Source of the DNA: Stercorarius parasiticus
Taxonomy: Eukaryota > Chordata > Aves > Charadriiformes > Stercorariidae
Length of the DNA: 64,000 nt
Assembly (NCBI GenBank): GCA_013396915.1
Contig: VWZL01002557.1
Span: 340,375 to 404,374, forward strand
Direction of reading: 5' to 3'
Positions within the stretch are counted from its first letter, which is position 1, and the number at the start of each line of letters is the position of its first letter. The position numbers and the translations under genes were made by a program. Below, piece after piece: positions 46,621 to 58,974 of this stretch. A model generated the notes under the pieces. The model ran no database searches. It had not been told where the DNA came from and saw only the letters and a list, made by a program, of their open reading frames with translations.

Positions 46621-48929
46621 TTTCCTGAAGAATAAGGACTAGGAAGACTCACAGCTTGCATCCACCCCAGGGCTGTGGTACCTTTCAGGGGCTGGTGACG
46701 TACAAACCAAGTGTATAAATATTACGGTGAAACCTGGTTCCCACGAATATGAGACTTGGGCTGCTGGGAGGGATATTTCCACATCCCCCTCAAACCCCTG
46801 TGTGGAGCAAACTTCTGCTTCCAAGCAGATTGCCATCCCTCCTCGGATTAAGCAAACGAATTTCAGAAGGCCCACCTCAATGACTGATGGAAATTGGTGC
46901 AAAATCTTTTTGAATTTACAGTTTGCCACATCAAGACCGTGCATGAGGGAGCGTTAATGCTTCCAACACAAGCAAGAGCCAGGAAAACAAATGGTGGCTT
47001 CAAAGTCTTTATGGATGGTCCCAGTCCCTTTTGCAGAGGGGACGCGGCTGCACGTTGGACCAGTTCGGCTGGGCTTTGTTTGATGGCCAGCGCTGGCTTG
47101 GGCACACCAGTCCCGCAGCCCCTGCAGCTGAAGAAGGGCTGGAAGACTTTTATCGACCATGGAACAACCTGTTGGTTGGTGCATCCTCGGTCCAGCGCTG
47201 ACTGCCTGGGGAACACGCACACCGTGCTGGCCTCAGCCAGAGCTGGCAGAGCCACGCCAAGTGATGCTGGCTCTGGCTCTTGCCATAGAAATTAAATGCC
47301 AAATCCTTTGGTTTTTATATAGCCAATTAAAGCCCATTAGACTACTGGTGTGAGCTGGGCACACCAGCATGGGGCTAAAGGCAAAACAGTGCTGCGTGCC
47401 TTCAACAAGCAGAGCTGAATTACTCTGTTTTTCCCCCAGAATGATTCAAGCTAAGGGAAGAGGCACTGGCTTGGGAGGAGAAGCATTTCAGAGAGAAAAA
47501 ACCCACCCCTCGCTAAATCCATATCCCATCTCCTCAAAGCTTGCTTACTGCCAGCTCCCTAATTTATGTAAACTGGTCGTCAGAGCTGAATTAAAACCTA
47601 CAATTAGCAATCCAGGAGGGCACGGCTGTAATTCAGACAGATGTGCCACTTAAAAATATTTACATAAAGCTTGCAGGATAACTAGCACTCCCAGAGGGAG
47701 CCATCAAGCAAGCCCCCCGGCACGCTGGCGCAGCCGTCCACGGGGCAACACGACTCAGAGCTTTGGGGTGATGTCCACCAGCTCGGCTCATCTGCCCCCG
47801 TCTGCGGAGCCCAGCCTCGGCTCAGATTGGCAAACTGCGGCAACCACAGCTGCAGCTCTTGGGAACAAAACGTATCAAGACCTAAAGAAATTACCAAGAG
47901 CCTGAATGTTTTCTGACCTTCTTCTCAGAGGAGATGGGAGAAGATGCTCTGGAGCCAGTGGGAGTGTCTTAGAAGCTGCTCAGAAAAGCTCAAAACCATC
48001 TTAACAGACCAGGAAAGCCTTGTTGCTTGCTGCACCATAAGCTTATTGGCAAGTACACAATGATTAGGACTTTCTGAGCTTCGAATCCAGGAAGAAGTAC
48101 GTGACACGGAGAGCAGCTTGGCTCGGTGGGGAGAGCAGGAGGAAGGGGAACTGATTTTTGGTGGCCGTATCAAAGGGCTGGCAGCTGCGTCTCGATTCAC
48201 TTTGTTGCTTGTAAAAGCCAATTCAATCTAGCATTTTCTTCTTGGAAAAGACTCTAGAGATTAATTTGCACTTTTAAAAACTTGGGATTATTGACCAGGC
48301 TAGAAAGCTTTCACCTTGACTGGTTGTGAGCAAGGCTTACACTTTCGTTTTAACCAGCTTGTGCCAGCAATGGGCTTTTGTTAGAAAGCGTGAAGAAGCT
48401 GAGGGGAAAATTTCTAATTTGCAGAGATCCATGGCTGTTATGGTGCAAAATTTAGACTTGTTTATACACAGCCTTAGTCATTCTCCAGTGCAATTCAGAC
48501 GTGAAGGAAATCCCAGTGAATGGATGCTGGGTCCCACTCGTTGACCTTGCCCTCTGGTGCACCTTCTTTTTTATCTCCCAAATCACACGCAGGAGATAAA
48601 CTACCTCTGGAAAGCAGCACCTTCTATGTGTCAAGAAACTCTAATTTAGAGGCTTTATCTCCAATTTCAGAAGCAGGTAAGGATTGCTTGAAAGGCACCG
48701 TGTAGGTGGCGCTGGGATGGCAGGAGGGCTCTCGGGCGTTCTCAGGGGGGTTCAGGAGCCCTGAACGAACACATCTGCCCGAGTGCCGTAAAGCTGGGAA
48801 AAACATTTGTAACAGCCAGTTCTAAAATGGGGCCAGTTCACGCAGATGGTGAAGACAGCCATGCTGTTTTAAATCCACTGCAAACCCAATGACTACAATT
48901 GGCTCAGACATAGCTCTGGTAGAATCAGT

Positions 48930-49300
48930 AAAAACTATTCACAGATGTCAATTTACAGAGATAAGCTTTTTTTTTTTTCCTCCACCACTGGCCTGGCTAC
49001 TGATAATCACCATTTTCCACCTTTCCAGTTGCAGAAGTTCATATTTAATGTAAAGAAATTTCAGCCTGGAGAACGCAAATGAAATTTTGAAGGTATTTCT
49101 TTGATACTCTCTCGCTGCTCTCATCACACACAGCGTTTCCAGCTCCCTTACCGGCAACCAACACCTCCTCTGGCACTGACTCATATTCCCAAAGGATTGC
49201 AAAAGCCTACGAATTTTTCTCAAATATTTATGGGAATACTGAGAATATTTGCAGCAATAGATGAAAGAAGACCAGATTCACTCATTTATTAGCAAAATAC
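48930..49300. promoter_or_regulatory. Candidate conserved element
   Basis: AT-rich and CpG-poor with ACTGATAATCACC, TTCATATTTAATG, CGCAAATGAAATTT and GAATATTTGC. Contains a 12-base T-run near the left edge. Confidence 0.25.
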
Positions 49301-49555
49301 AGAAAAAAAAAAAAAGTGGTTGCCCCGTTTTGTTTCTATTCTATCTGTGGCTTGCTCAAAACTTTCCAAATTTCAGTAAACTTTCCTTTTAAAATGGAAC
49401 TGATATACACCAAGCTTGATTCATCTGCTGGCCTTGGCGGCTGGAATATTTCAGCAATGGGTTTGCTTTGTTTCAGCACAATAGAAGTCGAAAAAAATAC
49501 TGCAGTCGAATTTTATTATTGCAGCTTTTATATGGGACATGAAAGCGTGCTAGTT

Positions 49556-49700
49556 TAATACAAAGTCCTTACTGCAGTTAAAACCATTAAGTTAATTAAT
49601 ATGGACATTTATTACCAACGATAAAAGATAATATCAGGGGATTTATAGAAACAATATATCTGTGTATTCTTCCTCCTAAAGCCTCCATGAAGACAGGACT
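49556..49700. promoter_or_regulatory. Candidate conserved element
   Basis: AAGTTAATTAATATGGAC, GACATTTATTACC, AAACAATATATC: about 140 bases of AT-rich unique sequence. Confidence 0.3.
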
Positions 49701-50129
49701 TTCAGTGGGGCGGAATATATTGTAATGGCACCTGTTACGGGGGCTTGCACTGAAGGTAGGTCAAGGGGAACACTTGCAGGAGAGTCATTAAGATAACCCC
49801 GGCCCCGAGAGCACCAGGGCTTGCCAAATAAATCCTTCAACCTTTATAATTGTAAGACACTGAAGGAGGGAGAAAGTCCCTTGGTCCAGCCAAGCCCTGA
49901 GCGGGAGCTGTCAGTGTCACCTATTTCTTTTATCGGGAGCGGCCCCTCCGCTACTGAACGCGGGGACAGTGTCACCTCCCGTCCTCAAAGAGAAAGATAA
50001 TTCTGTACTCAGTATTTTAGCTGGAGAAAAGTCAGCAAACCCTCAGCTTTCACCCCTTCCACCTCCCCAAGTCTTCGGAGCTGAAAAACCTCGAGTTGTC
50101 CCTGACTGCTCTTGGTCATTTCCTTGTAC

Positions 50130-50460
50130 TGATGCCGGATAACAGTTGGGAGACGTGGTAATTTAATAAAGCTTTGCAAATGTAGACAACTGCAGAGTGT
50201 GATAGAGGGGCTGTATCAATCACGGTAATGACAGACATTAGCAGAATGCCAAGTGTTTTGGTCTCAACAGATCTGTCACCGGTTTGCAGGCGGCGGTTGT
50301 ACGTACAGGTCTGTGCAACGGCCGCTCGCGCTCGGGGCTGTCTGCAAAGCTGTCACTTCAGGAGGAGATTTATTGGGCCGATACATGTGATTTATGTCAG
50401 ACGGTTTCAGCTTTCGCTAACTTGTGTGCAACAATAGTAGTCAGCAAGCAATTAAAATCT
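50130..50460. promoter_or_regulatory. Candidate conserved element
   Basis: Includes GGTAATTTAATAAAGC, TTTGCAAATG, ATCAATCACGGTAATGACAG and GCAACAATAG, interrupted by a short CpG-rich piece at about 50285-50340. CpGs inside an AT-rich motif-dense context are slightly unusual. Confidence 0.3.
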
Positions 50461-51314
50461 TCGGTCCGTTGTGCTGGAAGCTGCAGGAGAGTTGCCCAGA
50501 GCCATCATTCAGCACCGTCCCCTCTTAAAAGTCCTCCTTTGGGAGGCTGGGGGGAACTTCAGGGACTGCCCTCCCTGGCATAGACAGTTTCTCCCTCTAC
50601 TTAAACCGGTGTGAATCTAGTTTGGGGGAGGGGATTTTTAGTTCCGATTTTCTCTAGCTCCATGTGTGGAAGTCTCCAGGTGCCAAGAGATATCCACCCC
50701 TTGTGTGTCCGCTCCTGCACGCCCACGGTGCCGTGGCCGTGGTCTGCAGCCAGCGGGAAGCACCGTTAGACACAACGACCCAAACGAACATCTCCTTGTC
50801 TCACGGCTAAGCCCAGGCAGCCTCTGCTCACGCGTGTGCTGTGACCCCCCTCTGCCAGGGAAGCTCCCCAGGACCCCTCTCCCCGGCCGCTTTCCGCTTC
50901 CCCGCGCTGGCGAGCTGGTGACCCTCTCGGCGATGTCCATCCACCCAAACTGCTGCTGCCGCACCCATCCCGGGAGCAACCAGGCAAAAACACGGCACAA
51001 CCACACACGGCTATGGAAAAAATCAATATTCTGGAGCAAAAATGAATCTGGGTGGATCGTTTCAGGCAGCATCTCCTCAAGCTGCACTTGTACACCCGCT
51101 GCCGTCATCCCAACACCGTGGTCCGTCCTTCCCGCGGCTGCGGCTGTCAGGAGCTGCAGACGCTGATGAGCGGTAATGACCTTTCCGCCGCCCCCCAGCC
51201 CCACAGTCAGAGCCAGGAGCCGAAGTCAAACTGGTCCGACTGAAGTGTGGCCAGCCCAGCCCTGTGAGCCCCTCCACACGCTCCCCTGAACCGAACTCCT
51301 TCAAATCCAGCAGC

Positions 51315-51405
51315 ACTTTGGAGATAATTAGCCTCATTGCATATACACAACGGCTCTCCCATGAATGATGCAGGCTTAATTACTAATGACAGGGCTGGGT
51401 TGGGT
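51315..51405. promoter_or_regulatory. Candidate conserved element
   Basis: GATAATTAGCCTCATTGCAT followed by GCTTAATTACTAATGACAG: three homeodomain cores and a TGACAG word within 80 bases. Confidence 0.33.
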
Positions 51406-52285
51406 TTTTTCCCCTTCTGTTACAACTGCGAGTGACGATAAATACACACCTTAGCGGGCTTTTGCACCCACTGAACGTTGCGGTCCTTTTTTCACCTTTC
51501 TTTTTGTGGTCTTTTAGGCGGTGTTTGAGAGATCAGATTATTTTTCCCCGTTACAAAATGGGTACAGGAGGCTGCAGGCAGCCGGAGTTTTCTGTGTGCA
51601 GATGATGCGCTTGGTAATACCTATTGCATATTTAATTCTCTTTTCCCCTTGTTTTATGTACACACTTCAGTTCACCTTAGAAATAATAATATATTTGTGT
51701 TTCTGCACTTTTCCACCTGTTAAAATCACAAGGAAATTTTACAGACGAGCGACCGCCCAGCACAGGGAGCAGCCATCGGGAAATGCTGCATCCCACTGCT
51801 GAACCGATAACCACGGCTTTTAGACATTTTCCAACACTTTGCCCTGCTGGGACAGTGTTTATATGTCACAGGTGAATATTTGGCGCTTAAAAACCAGCAG
51901 AGCCTTTCCCCTAACCCTTATTCCTGCTCTCGGTCGGTCAGGGGCCGCAGGCAGCGGGCTGTGACAGGGGGAAGGTGCTTTGGGAGGGCAAACTCCAGTG
52001 ACGGGCTTACTTCAGATTTTTGGCTCCAGCCCAGCTTTAGCACTATTCAGCCAGGCTTTTCTGGTATTCACAATTTTCCTGGCTGGTTTTCCCTGTCCCA
52101 GCACCCCGCAGGCCGGATCCTTCCTGCCCCCCCCACACCGACAAGCCAGGAAAACCCTGGGGCATCACTAATGAGGCATCGGGAGGGGGTTTGTGCCTTT
52201 TGGTGGGTGGAACAGATCCACCTCTGCTCCTTTAAAATGCTGAATGGTTCCCTCCTTGTCAAGGCAAAGGCTATATCCACCCTTT

Positions 52286-52291
<6 letters not shown>

Positions 52292-52316
<25 letters not shown>

Positions 52317-52319
52317 AGN
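52292..52319. repeat. (T)25 homopolymer ending next to an N
   Basis: 25 uninterrupted T followed by AG and one undetermined base at 52319. Run length and the N are probably sequencing or assembly uncertainty. Confidence 0.9.
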
Positions 52320-52519
52320 CAGGGGGCTGAATTGTCTGATCCGGGTGTGAAGGGCCAGGTAAATCCAGGATTACTGTCAGCATCCCAACACGGTCTGTGA
52401 CACAGCCTTGCACAGCAGGTTGGGAAGAGGAAATGTTTGCTTAAAGTAAAGCAAAAAAAAACCCTAAGGAACCAAAAAAACCCTCTGGAAAAACTTCTGC
52501 TGAGCAGAGGTGATCCGAG

Positions 52520-52660
52520 CTGACATTGAGAATGGTTTGATTTACAATAACAGGGAGATAATATTTTGCTAAGCCTCCCTGTAATACAATGTGTGTCATT
52601 TTAAATTTCCCATTACACTGAGCAATCTAATAAATAAATGCCCCGGCTGCAATAAACATG
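52520..52660. promoter_or_regulatory. Candidate conserved element
   Basis: CpG-poor block with GGTTTGATTTACAATAACAG, GAGATAATATTTTG, CCCTGTAATACAATG and CATTTTAAATTTCC. SOX-like ACAAT words occur twice. Confidence 0.35.
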
Positions 52661-53079
52661 AATCATTCAGCGCGGAGAAGCTCTCAGCAGTCCTGTAACA
52701 AATATCTTCTTCCTACTGGTCTTTGGAAGTCACCGATTAATTTGACTTTCAGCTGGCTGGCTCGGGAGCAGGGGAGCCCGGCTACTGCCAGACGAGTGCA
52801 GGCAAGATGCTGGGTCGAACTCTGCCGAGATTTAGTGACAAATCAGATTTACAAATTAGGGATGTGCCGCTCTGTAAAGGATACGGCTCAAGCCCGCTGA
52901 TTAGCAAGGACACGGTGGGATAGAATTGGCTGCTGGGGTTTTGTAGGTTTGGTTTTGTTTGTTTTTTTTTTCCAATGCTAGAAAACAAAAGCAGTTGTTC
53001 TACATGCTGCAGCAATGAAAGCCACCTTCTGAGAACAAGGAAGAAGTTCATGTTATTTGTCCCCTAATTTCTGCTGTTA

Positions 53080-53625
53080 ATCTTTCACCGGATTACGTGC
53101 ACGTGAAGGTATTTTAGCTATCTTCTGCCCTCATGCCAATATTTGTTAGAATTTGGGGTGGAATTTAATATGAGTAATGTCAGGAGAAACAGGTCAGGGT
53201 TTCAGCTTAACACCAATAACCATAATGAGAACAGATGCTTATATCCATCTGGAATGTAGATTTAATATGGTAAATTCATAGCTCAGCCCATGAAATGCAA
53301 TCATCAGATGTTTACTGGTCCCAATTTAATGAGCGAGTTTGGATTAAACAGGGGCCAAACAACAAGCCACCAATCTATATTAAATCTCTGCAAAATGAAA
53401 ATTGCAAAGATTTACTTAGGGTCATTACACAAGAAAATTTAATCACAACCTCATCCATAATGTCACATCGTCATCAGACTGATAATTGAAATGCCATGTG
53501 AGGGATTATGAATAACCCTCTGTTTATGAAGATAGCTTTCTGATTATCTCTGTGTCCTGTGAGTAACATAAAATATGATTTGTATTAATGCACATGGCCC
53601 TTGCCTAAAAGAAACCCATTGGGGA
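53080..53625. promoter_or_regulatory. Long CpG-poor block, strong conserved-element candidate
   Basis: More than 500 bases with very few CpG, no simple repeats and high motif density: GGAATTTAATATGAG, ACCATAATGAG, CATCTGGAATG, CCCAATTTAATGAGCG, TTTAATCACAACC, ACTGATAATTGAAATGCC, GGGATTATGAATAACC and TGTATTAATGCAC. CATCTG/CAGATG E-boxes alternate with ATTA cores. The texture is that of the deeply conserved elements flanking developmental regulators. Confidence 0.45.
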
Positions 53626-53789
53626 TCTGCGGAAAAAGTCCGATTTTTTTCTTTCCCTTCGCTATTGCTGACGGGAGATGTCGTTAAGTGACATTATTGC
53701 CACAATTTTGAAGCTGCAGGGGAAGGTGAAGCCTTGCATACAGCATCGCAGGGAGACAGAGCCCGCGATACCCCTGCAGCTGTGTGGGC

Positions 53790-54060
53790 GCTATAAAGTA
53801 TTCAGCACATGATTTTAGTAAGCAAACATTGATTTGTCTAGAATCAATATTAATTTTTCAGACCGCATGTTCTCTGGGGCAAGAAATGTATCTTCCAGTA
53901 TTTACTAAACACTTAGTACATTTGGGATGTTAATAAGAGCACCCTTTTGATTTTGGCATGTTGCAAAATATTAAACTCTTGGATATCTGACAATTACATA
54001 ATTGTGCATTGCACTGGATTATACGGCAGACTACAAAACAGCCAAATTTCTACTAGCATT
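53790..54060. promoter_or_regulatory. Candidate conserved element
   Basis: AT-rich, CpG-poor block adjacent to the previous one: AACATTGATTTGTC, AGAATCAATATTAATTTTTC, GATGTTAATAAGAG, GACAATTACATAATTGTGC. The last contains an inverted pair around TAATTG. Confidence 0.4.
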
Positions 54061-56324
54061 TGGTTTGAAAAGTGCTTCTAAATACTTACAGAGCGTGCGC
54101 TGAGGGACTCTCTGCCGCAGCCCTGAGGGGGAACGCTCGGCTGAGATACTCCAGAACCACACAAAGGAGCAACAGGCGCTTCGGGAGAACAGGTGCAGGT
54201 GCTGCTGACACCCCTGCAAAGGGTTCCTGCACCCTTTGCTTCCAAATTGACGCCTGCTTCGTTATTTAGCTCACGCTTAGGTGACCCAGCCAGGCAGGAG
54301 ATGATGCCCTGCTCTGCCACCGACTTCCTTGCTGGCCCCGGGCATGTCACCTCCTCCCTGGGAGACGGCACCACGAAGCCAACGTACCCAGGTGCAGGAG
54401 ATGACCCAGCAGAACCAGTAAGCGCCCTGCACAGAGGATGGGATTTCTCATTTTCCAGCCCCACAGATGAGATCTCGATTGGAGTAACTAAACTAAGCGT
54501 CCCCCCGCCAAGCCCAGGGTGGGAGTGAGGATGAACCGAGCAGCTCATCTCCAAAAATGTGGCCGCCCCCTCCTCCTCCTCCGAGCTGCCTGAGCTCAGC
54601 CTGAAGATGCCACACACCCTGGGGACGCAGCTCCGTTTGGGCTGAGATCAGGCGGCCAGTGGGAATGTGTCTTTTCCCCTGTCCGGGGGTTTCTCTCACT
54701 GTCAGTGCCACAAACCTGATCATATCCAATGTGACTTAATTGCCCTGCATAGGAATTAATTAGCCCCTTTGTCAGAGACCAATTAAGCAGCAAGCTCAGG
54801 AACAAGAAGAGCCAAAGCAGAATAAAAACCTGTCTCCTGCCTGTCAGGCAGAAGCCAGCAGTCCCCGAGACCAGCATCTCACATGCCCGCAGCAAGGCAT
54901 CCGCACAGTCGCATCCTTCGAGCAAAGGTTTCGATCAACTCCCCACATCGCACTTATTTATCCGAATTTTAAACAGCTTTAGCCACCTACATGCCCACAC
55001 GGAAGGAGCGAAGGTCGCCAGTGGATCTCAACCCACGTTGAGCTTAACAGGCTCTGAAAAACTTTTGCATCCACTTCCCAGCCCTGCTGCCCTGGGAATA
55101 ATGTTCTCCTCTGGAAATCATTAGTTTCCAAGCGAATCTGCGCTCCTCTTTGACTGCAGCAGGCATCGGGCAACCACAAGTGGAAGGAGCCAGATTCTCC
55201 ACCAGCAATAAGTGGGAGGTAGAAGAAAGCCGCACACTCTGCAGGCGAAGGTTACGCCTGGGGAAAGGCTGGCACTCCCCGTGGGACGCGTAACCCTGAG
55301 GTCTGACACGTTTACAGCGCCTGTGGCTGGGGATCCACAGGAAAACAAGTTGCTGTGTATTTAAAACATGGGTCTGCTGTAGGTAAGTACAACACATAAC
55401 CGGAGCAGCCCGATGGACCCACAGATGTCCATCAGCGTCACCGCCCTTGGGCACGGTGTGACATCGCTTTGGCTTCGGCAGGAGGTACCGGGCAACGTGG
55501 GAAAAGCGCAGGCAGAATGGATGGTGTAAGTTGGAACCACAGGGCTTGTCGGAAAACCCAGGCTGAGCTTCTCGCCCTGAGATGAATGCCAGGGTGCCAG
55601 ATCCTGGAACAAGGTGGTTACTCTGCCCCGACAATTGGCTCGGGAGAGAGGGAGCACAAATGGAGCCTTTTCCATCCGGCTCGCCCAGATCAATGACTGG
55701 ACCCCGGCTTTCAGCATTTACACAAGAAGCACAGATAAAGCTGTTAAAAGCAAGACATCCGCAGAGAATGGGCAGCCATACACTGCACATAATCTACGTC
55801 AGAGCACGCACCAGCGGTGATACACAACCAACGCAATTAAATGCAGATAAATAGGTAAGGCATATCCCTCCGTGGACCAAGGTAAGAGAGGACGTTATTA
55901 TTTTAGAAGAAGTCCTCATGGTGTTTCTGGCTGCCCAACCATTGGAAAACCGAGGCCAAATCCCATGTGGGTGAAATTTTACCCAGGATGCCACACAAAC
56001 AACTAAATCACAGGAGAAAAAGGGCACTAAGTGGCTAATGATGGGGTGGGTGCCTTTTGTTAGTTGGACATAAATGATGCTGCCCCAATACTTGAGCACA
56101 CGGGTTTCCACCTGCGGGTGTTGGCAGAGCAGACAGATGGGGAACCCCACAGACAATGACACTGCTCTGATAACTTCACCTCAACGTACGCTTCTTGAAG
56201 GGGATGGCCCAACGCTGCTGCCACGAGACAAGGTGCTCTCCGAAATCACCAAAGCACCACGGAAAGGTTCCATGGGAAGTCTACACCCTTAAAAAGAAGG
56301 ATGTTTTCCACTAAAGCTACAAAA

Positions 56325-56405
56325 TATTCCCTGAGCCTCATTTACAGGCTCTTTAATCCCTTATTGGCCAATAGCCTTTTAATGGGGATTAGTATGAAGG
56401 ACCGG
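56325..56405. promoter_or_regulatory. Candidate element with NF1/CCAAT palindrome and GGATTA site
   Basis: The perfect palindrome TATTGGCCAATA (56362-56373) holds two opposed CCAAT boxes or an NF1-type site. It is followed by CCTTTTAATGGGGATTAG, where GGATTA is the core bound by OTX/CRX-type homeodomains. Confidence 0.35.
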
Positions 56406-57009
56406 ACTGGGTGATCTCTCTGGGTTTGTGTTTGTCGTGCCACACAAAACACTGAAAGATGAGCAATTCGGAAAATACCTGCTACCGAAGGTGCACGACC
56501 CTGACCCTATCCTGACTCAGAGGAGAGGAGCAGCTGTGGTGTGGCAGGTGGATACCCGTAGGAGGCAGGTTGGATGTGACTCGAGCTTTCATCTAGGAGC
56601 TGTTTGGCCCTTGCTGTCCCCCACAGTAGGTGATTCCGTCAGAGATCACTGACAGATGATGGCGTATCCAGTGGCATATTTAATGGCACCCTGAAATGCC
56701 ACTTCCCAGCTATTCCCTGCTGCCACCATGGAACAAGGCCCCACTTCCCCAAGGGGAGGATGACGAGGGTGATGCGTATCCAACACGCATGGGCTCTGCG
56801 CACCATCTTCTCCTGCTCGTGCCCAAGAACTGGGCAGCTCTGCCTGCAAGCAGACAGCGACTATCACCGTCTCGGGACCTGCGTGTTTAACGGGCTTAAC
56901 CAGTGTTACATCTCCCAGGCACCTTCTCTCCTCCAGGCTGATCCATATAAGTGTCTAAGAGCATTGTACCGCTGCCAGGCGATGGTTTGCTCCACTGACA
57001 GATGTCCCC

Positions 57010-57300
57010 GTGCGATATTTAAACTGTGAGGTTCTAATCCCGCAATTACCCATTAGGGAGGTCATCACACATGGGGCGGCACAGCAAACCTGGGTGGAGA
57101 TTGACGGCTTTCATTAGCCCCTTCCTTTTTTTCCAAACCCTGGATATCTTACTGCGTTTCTCTAGGCATAAGGTGCTGGAGCGGATTCAGCTCTGCGGTG
57201 ATGACAGGACGTTATCTGCTAGGCTTTCATTGAACAGTTGGGCTGAGTGTTGCCTGCCTTATTACCGAGGGTAAAAATAATAATGAGTCATTATTAATGG
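57010..57300. promoter_or_regulatory. Candidate element with palindromic AP-1/NRL-type site
   Basis: Ends in a 17-base perfect palindrome AATAATGAGTCATTATT (57279-57295) whose centre TGAGTCA is the AP-1/MAF-family core, followed by TTAATGG. The left part has CTAATCCC (inverted GGATTA) and GCAATTACCCATTAGG. Confidence 0.35.
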
Positions 57301-57754
57301 TCGCTGGCACGTGGGCAAAGTTCAAAGGTGTTGGGTGAGGGCCAAATCACGCTCGTGCCCGTGGCTGCACGGCCACAGAGACGCCCCCACCACCGGGTCT
57401 CCCTGCAGCTATGGGAAACAGGAACGTAAACGCAAATACTGCGACGGGGACAGAGCTCTCCGGCGCACACCAGGGCTGAGACGGCAGAACGCTTTAATGA
57501 ATCCCGTTCTGTAAAAGTACTCATCTGAAGGTGACAGCAGCCACAAAATGGAGGTGTTAAAGAGAACTGACGCATCAGATAAACTCCAGCTGTCGCCTCC
57601 AGTCAGCGCCTCTTCTCCTTCCCCTGTCTGGCCCTCGTCTCTTGGCTAATATCCCTAATGATTAAGATTGAGAACAGTTTTTTCTTCTTTCACTTTCAGC
57701 CTCAAAGGTCGAGCTTTGTTTTTCTTCCTTTCCTTCTTTCAACACTCTCATTTC

Positions 57755-57805
57755 TCAAAGAAGAGGCAACTGAAACCCAGGAAAAGTCAGCGGTTTGCTG
57801 CTTGA
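57755..57805 (-). mobile_element. Possible ancient MIR/CORE-SINE fragment
   Basis: GAGGCAACTGAAACCCAGG followed by AAAAGTCAGCGGTTTGCTGC resembles inverted MIR 'gaggaaactgaggcccagagaggttaagtgacttgcc'. Diverged; could be chance. Confidence 0.35.
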
Positions 57806-58164
57806 CCTGTTTTTCTCTAGAAAGCTTGTAAGACACCTTTCGGATGCTTTTCTGTATCCTCCAGGTAAACACAGCTCCAGACCCTGCATTCAGCGCTGTT
57901 TTTTTCCTCTCCTAACCACAGTTTAAAAGATCAGATTTGAAGCTTTTCTGCTTGCTGCAAAAGGTCTTGTAACACAGATCAGAGGAGCCCAACCCGAAGT
58001 CTCTAAGGCCACACTTGGGTCACAGCATCTAGCCTGAAACGGATTATCTTTGCCATATTTTCTGGTTGACAGTTTGGTGAGGTGGTGGAGGGTGCTCTGC
58101 GAACAGCTGTGAGCTACCGCAGCAGCTCCTCGTCTGAAAATTAATTGAACATTGTAGTTCAGTC

Positions 58165-58536
58165 TGTAAAAAAGACGGCTGAGGGGGGACTTTATCAATG
58201 CTTATAAATACTTGAAGGGTGGGTGTCAGGAGGATGGGACCAGGCTCTTTCCAGTGGTGCCCGGCGACAGGACAAGGGGTAACGGGCACAAACTTGAGCA
58301 TAGGAAGTTCCACCTAAACATGAGGAGGAGCTTCTTTACCCTGAGGGTGGCAGAGCCCTGGCACAGGCTGCCCAGAGAGGTGGTGGAGTCTCCGTCTCTG
58401 GAAACTTTCCAAACCCGCCTGGACGCGTTCCTGTGCCACCTGCTCTGGGTGACCCTGCTCTGGCAGGGGGGTTGGGCTAGATGATCTCCAGAGGTCCCTT
58501 CCCACCCTATGGTTCTATGATTCTATGATTCTATGA
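58165..58536 (+). mobile_element. CR1 retrotransposon 3' end, forward orientation
   Basis: Begins in the ORF2 tail and continues through the CR1 3' UTR (GGGGGGTTGGGCTAGATGAT) to the terminal octamer repeat ending at GATTCTATGATTCTATGA (about 58519-58536). It retains an open frame with typical CR1 C-terminal words ([18 protein letters not shown]) but lacks the enzyme domains, so it is inactive. It is of a different subfamily from the copies at 15881 and 30157. Confidence 0.93.
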
Positions 58537-58974
58537 CACTCTGTTTTGAATCATTTTATAGAGTGATTTTCTCATACCTTCCCAGGTACCCTCTTTTTGC
58601 ATGGCAGATACTAAAAGCACCCCTGGCTCCTGTAACAGTGCCAGTAAGGACCTGTCTCCCGCAGCTCCCATAGCAGGGTAAGGCATGATCCCCCTCCGTG
58701 CAGAGGCAAAGTATTTAGGACCTCTTGGGACACTTAATTTTGCTTCAATAAGCCCAAAGGCATAAAGTTAAGTGTATGTGTGTATCCAAGATCACGGGCT
58801 TTAAATGGACAAACATTCATTGTCGTGCTGACAAACTGGCCAAAGCAGATTTAGCGAGACACTGATCGATCCATCGCTCCACCTCAGGATGTTACTTTGT
58901 GCACGGAGATAAAAATCTTCTAAATTAATTTCTCCTCTTGTCTCAGGGGTGGAAAGCTGTGGAAAACTACCCAA

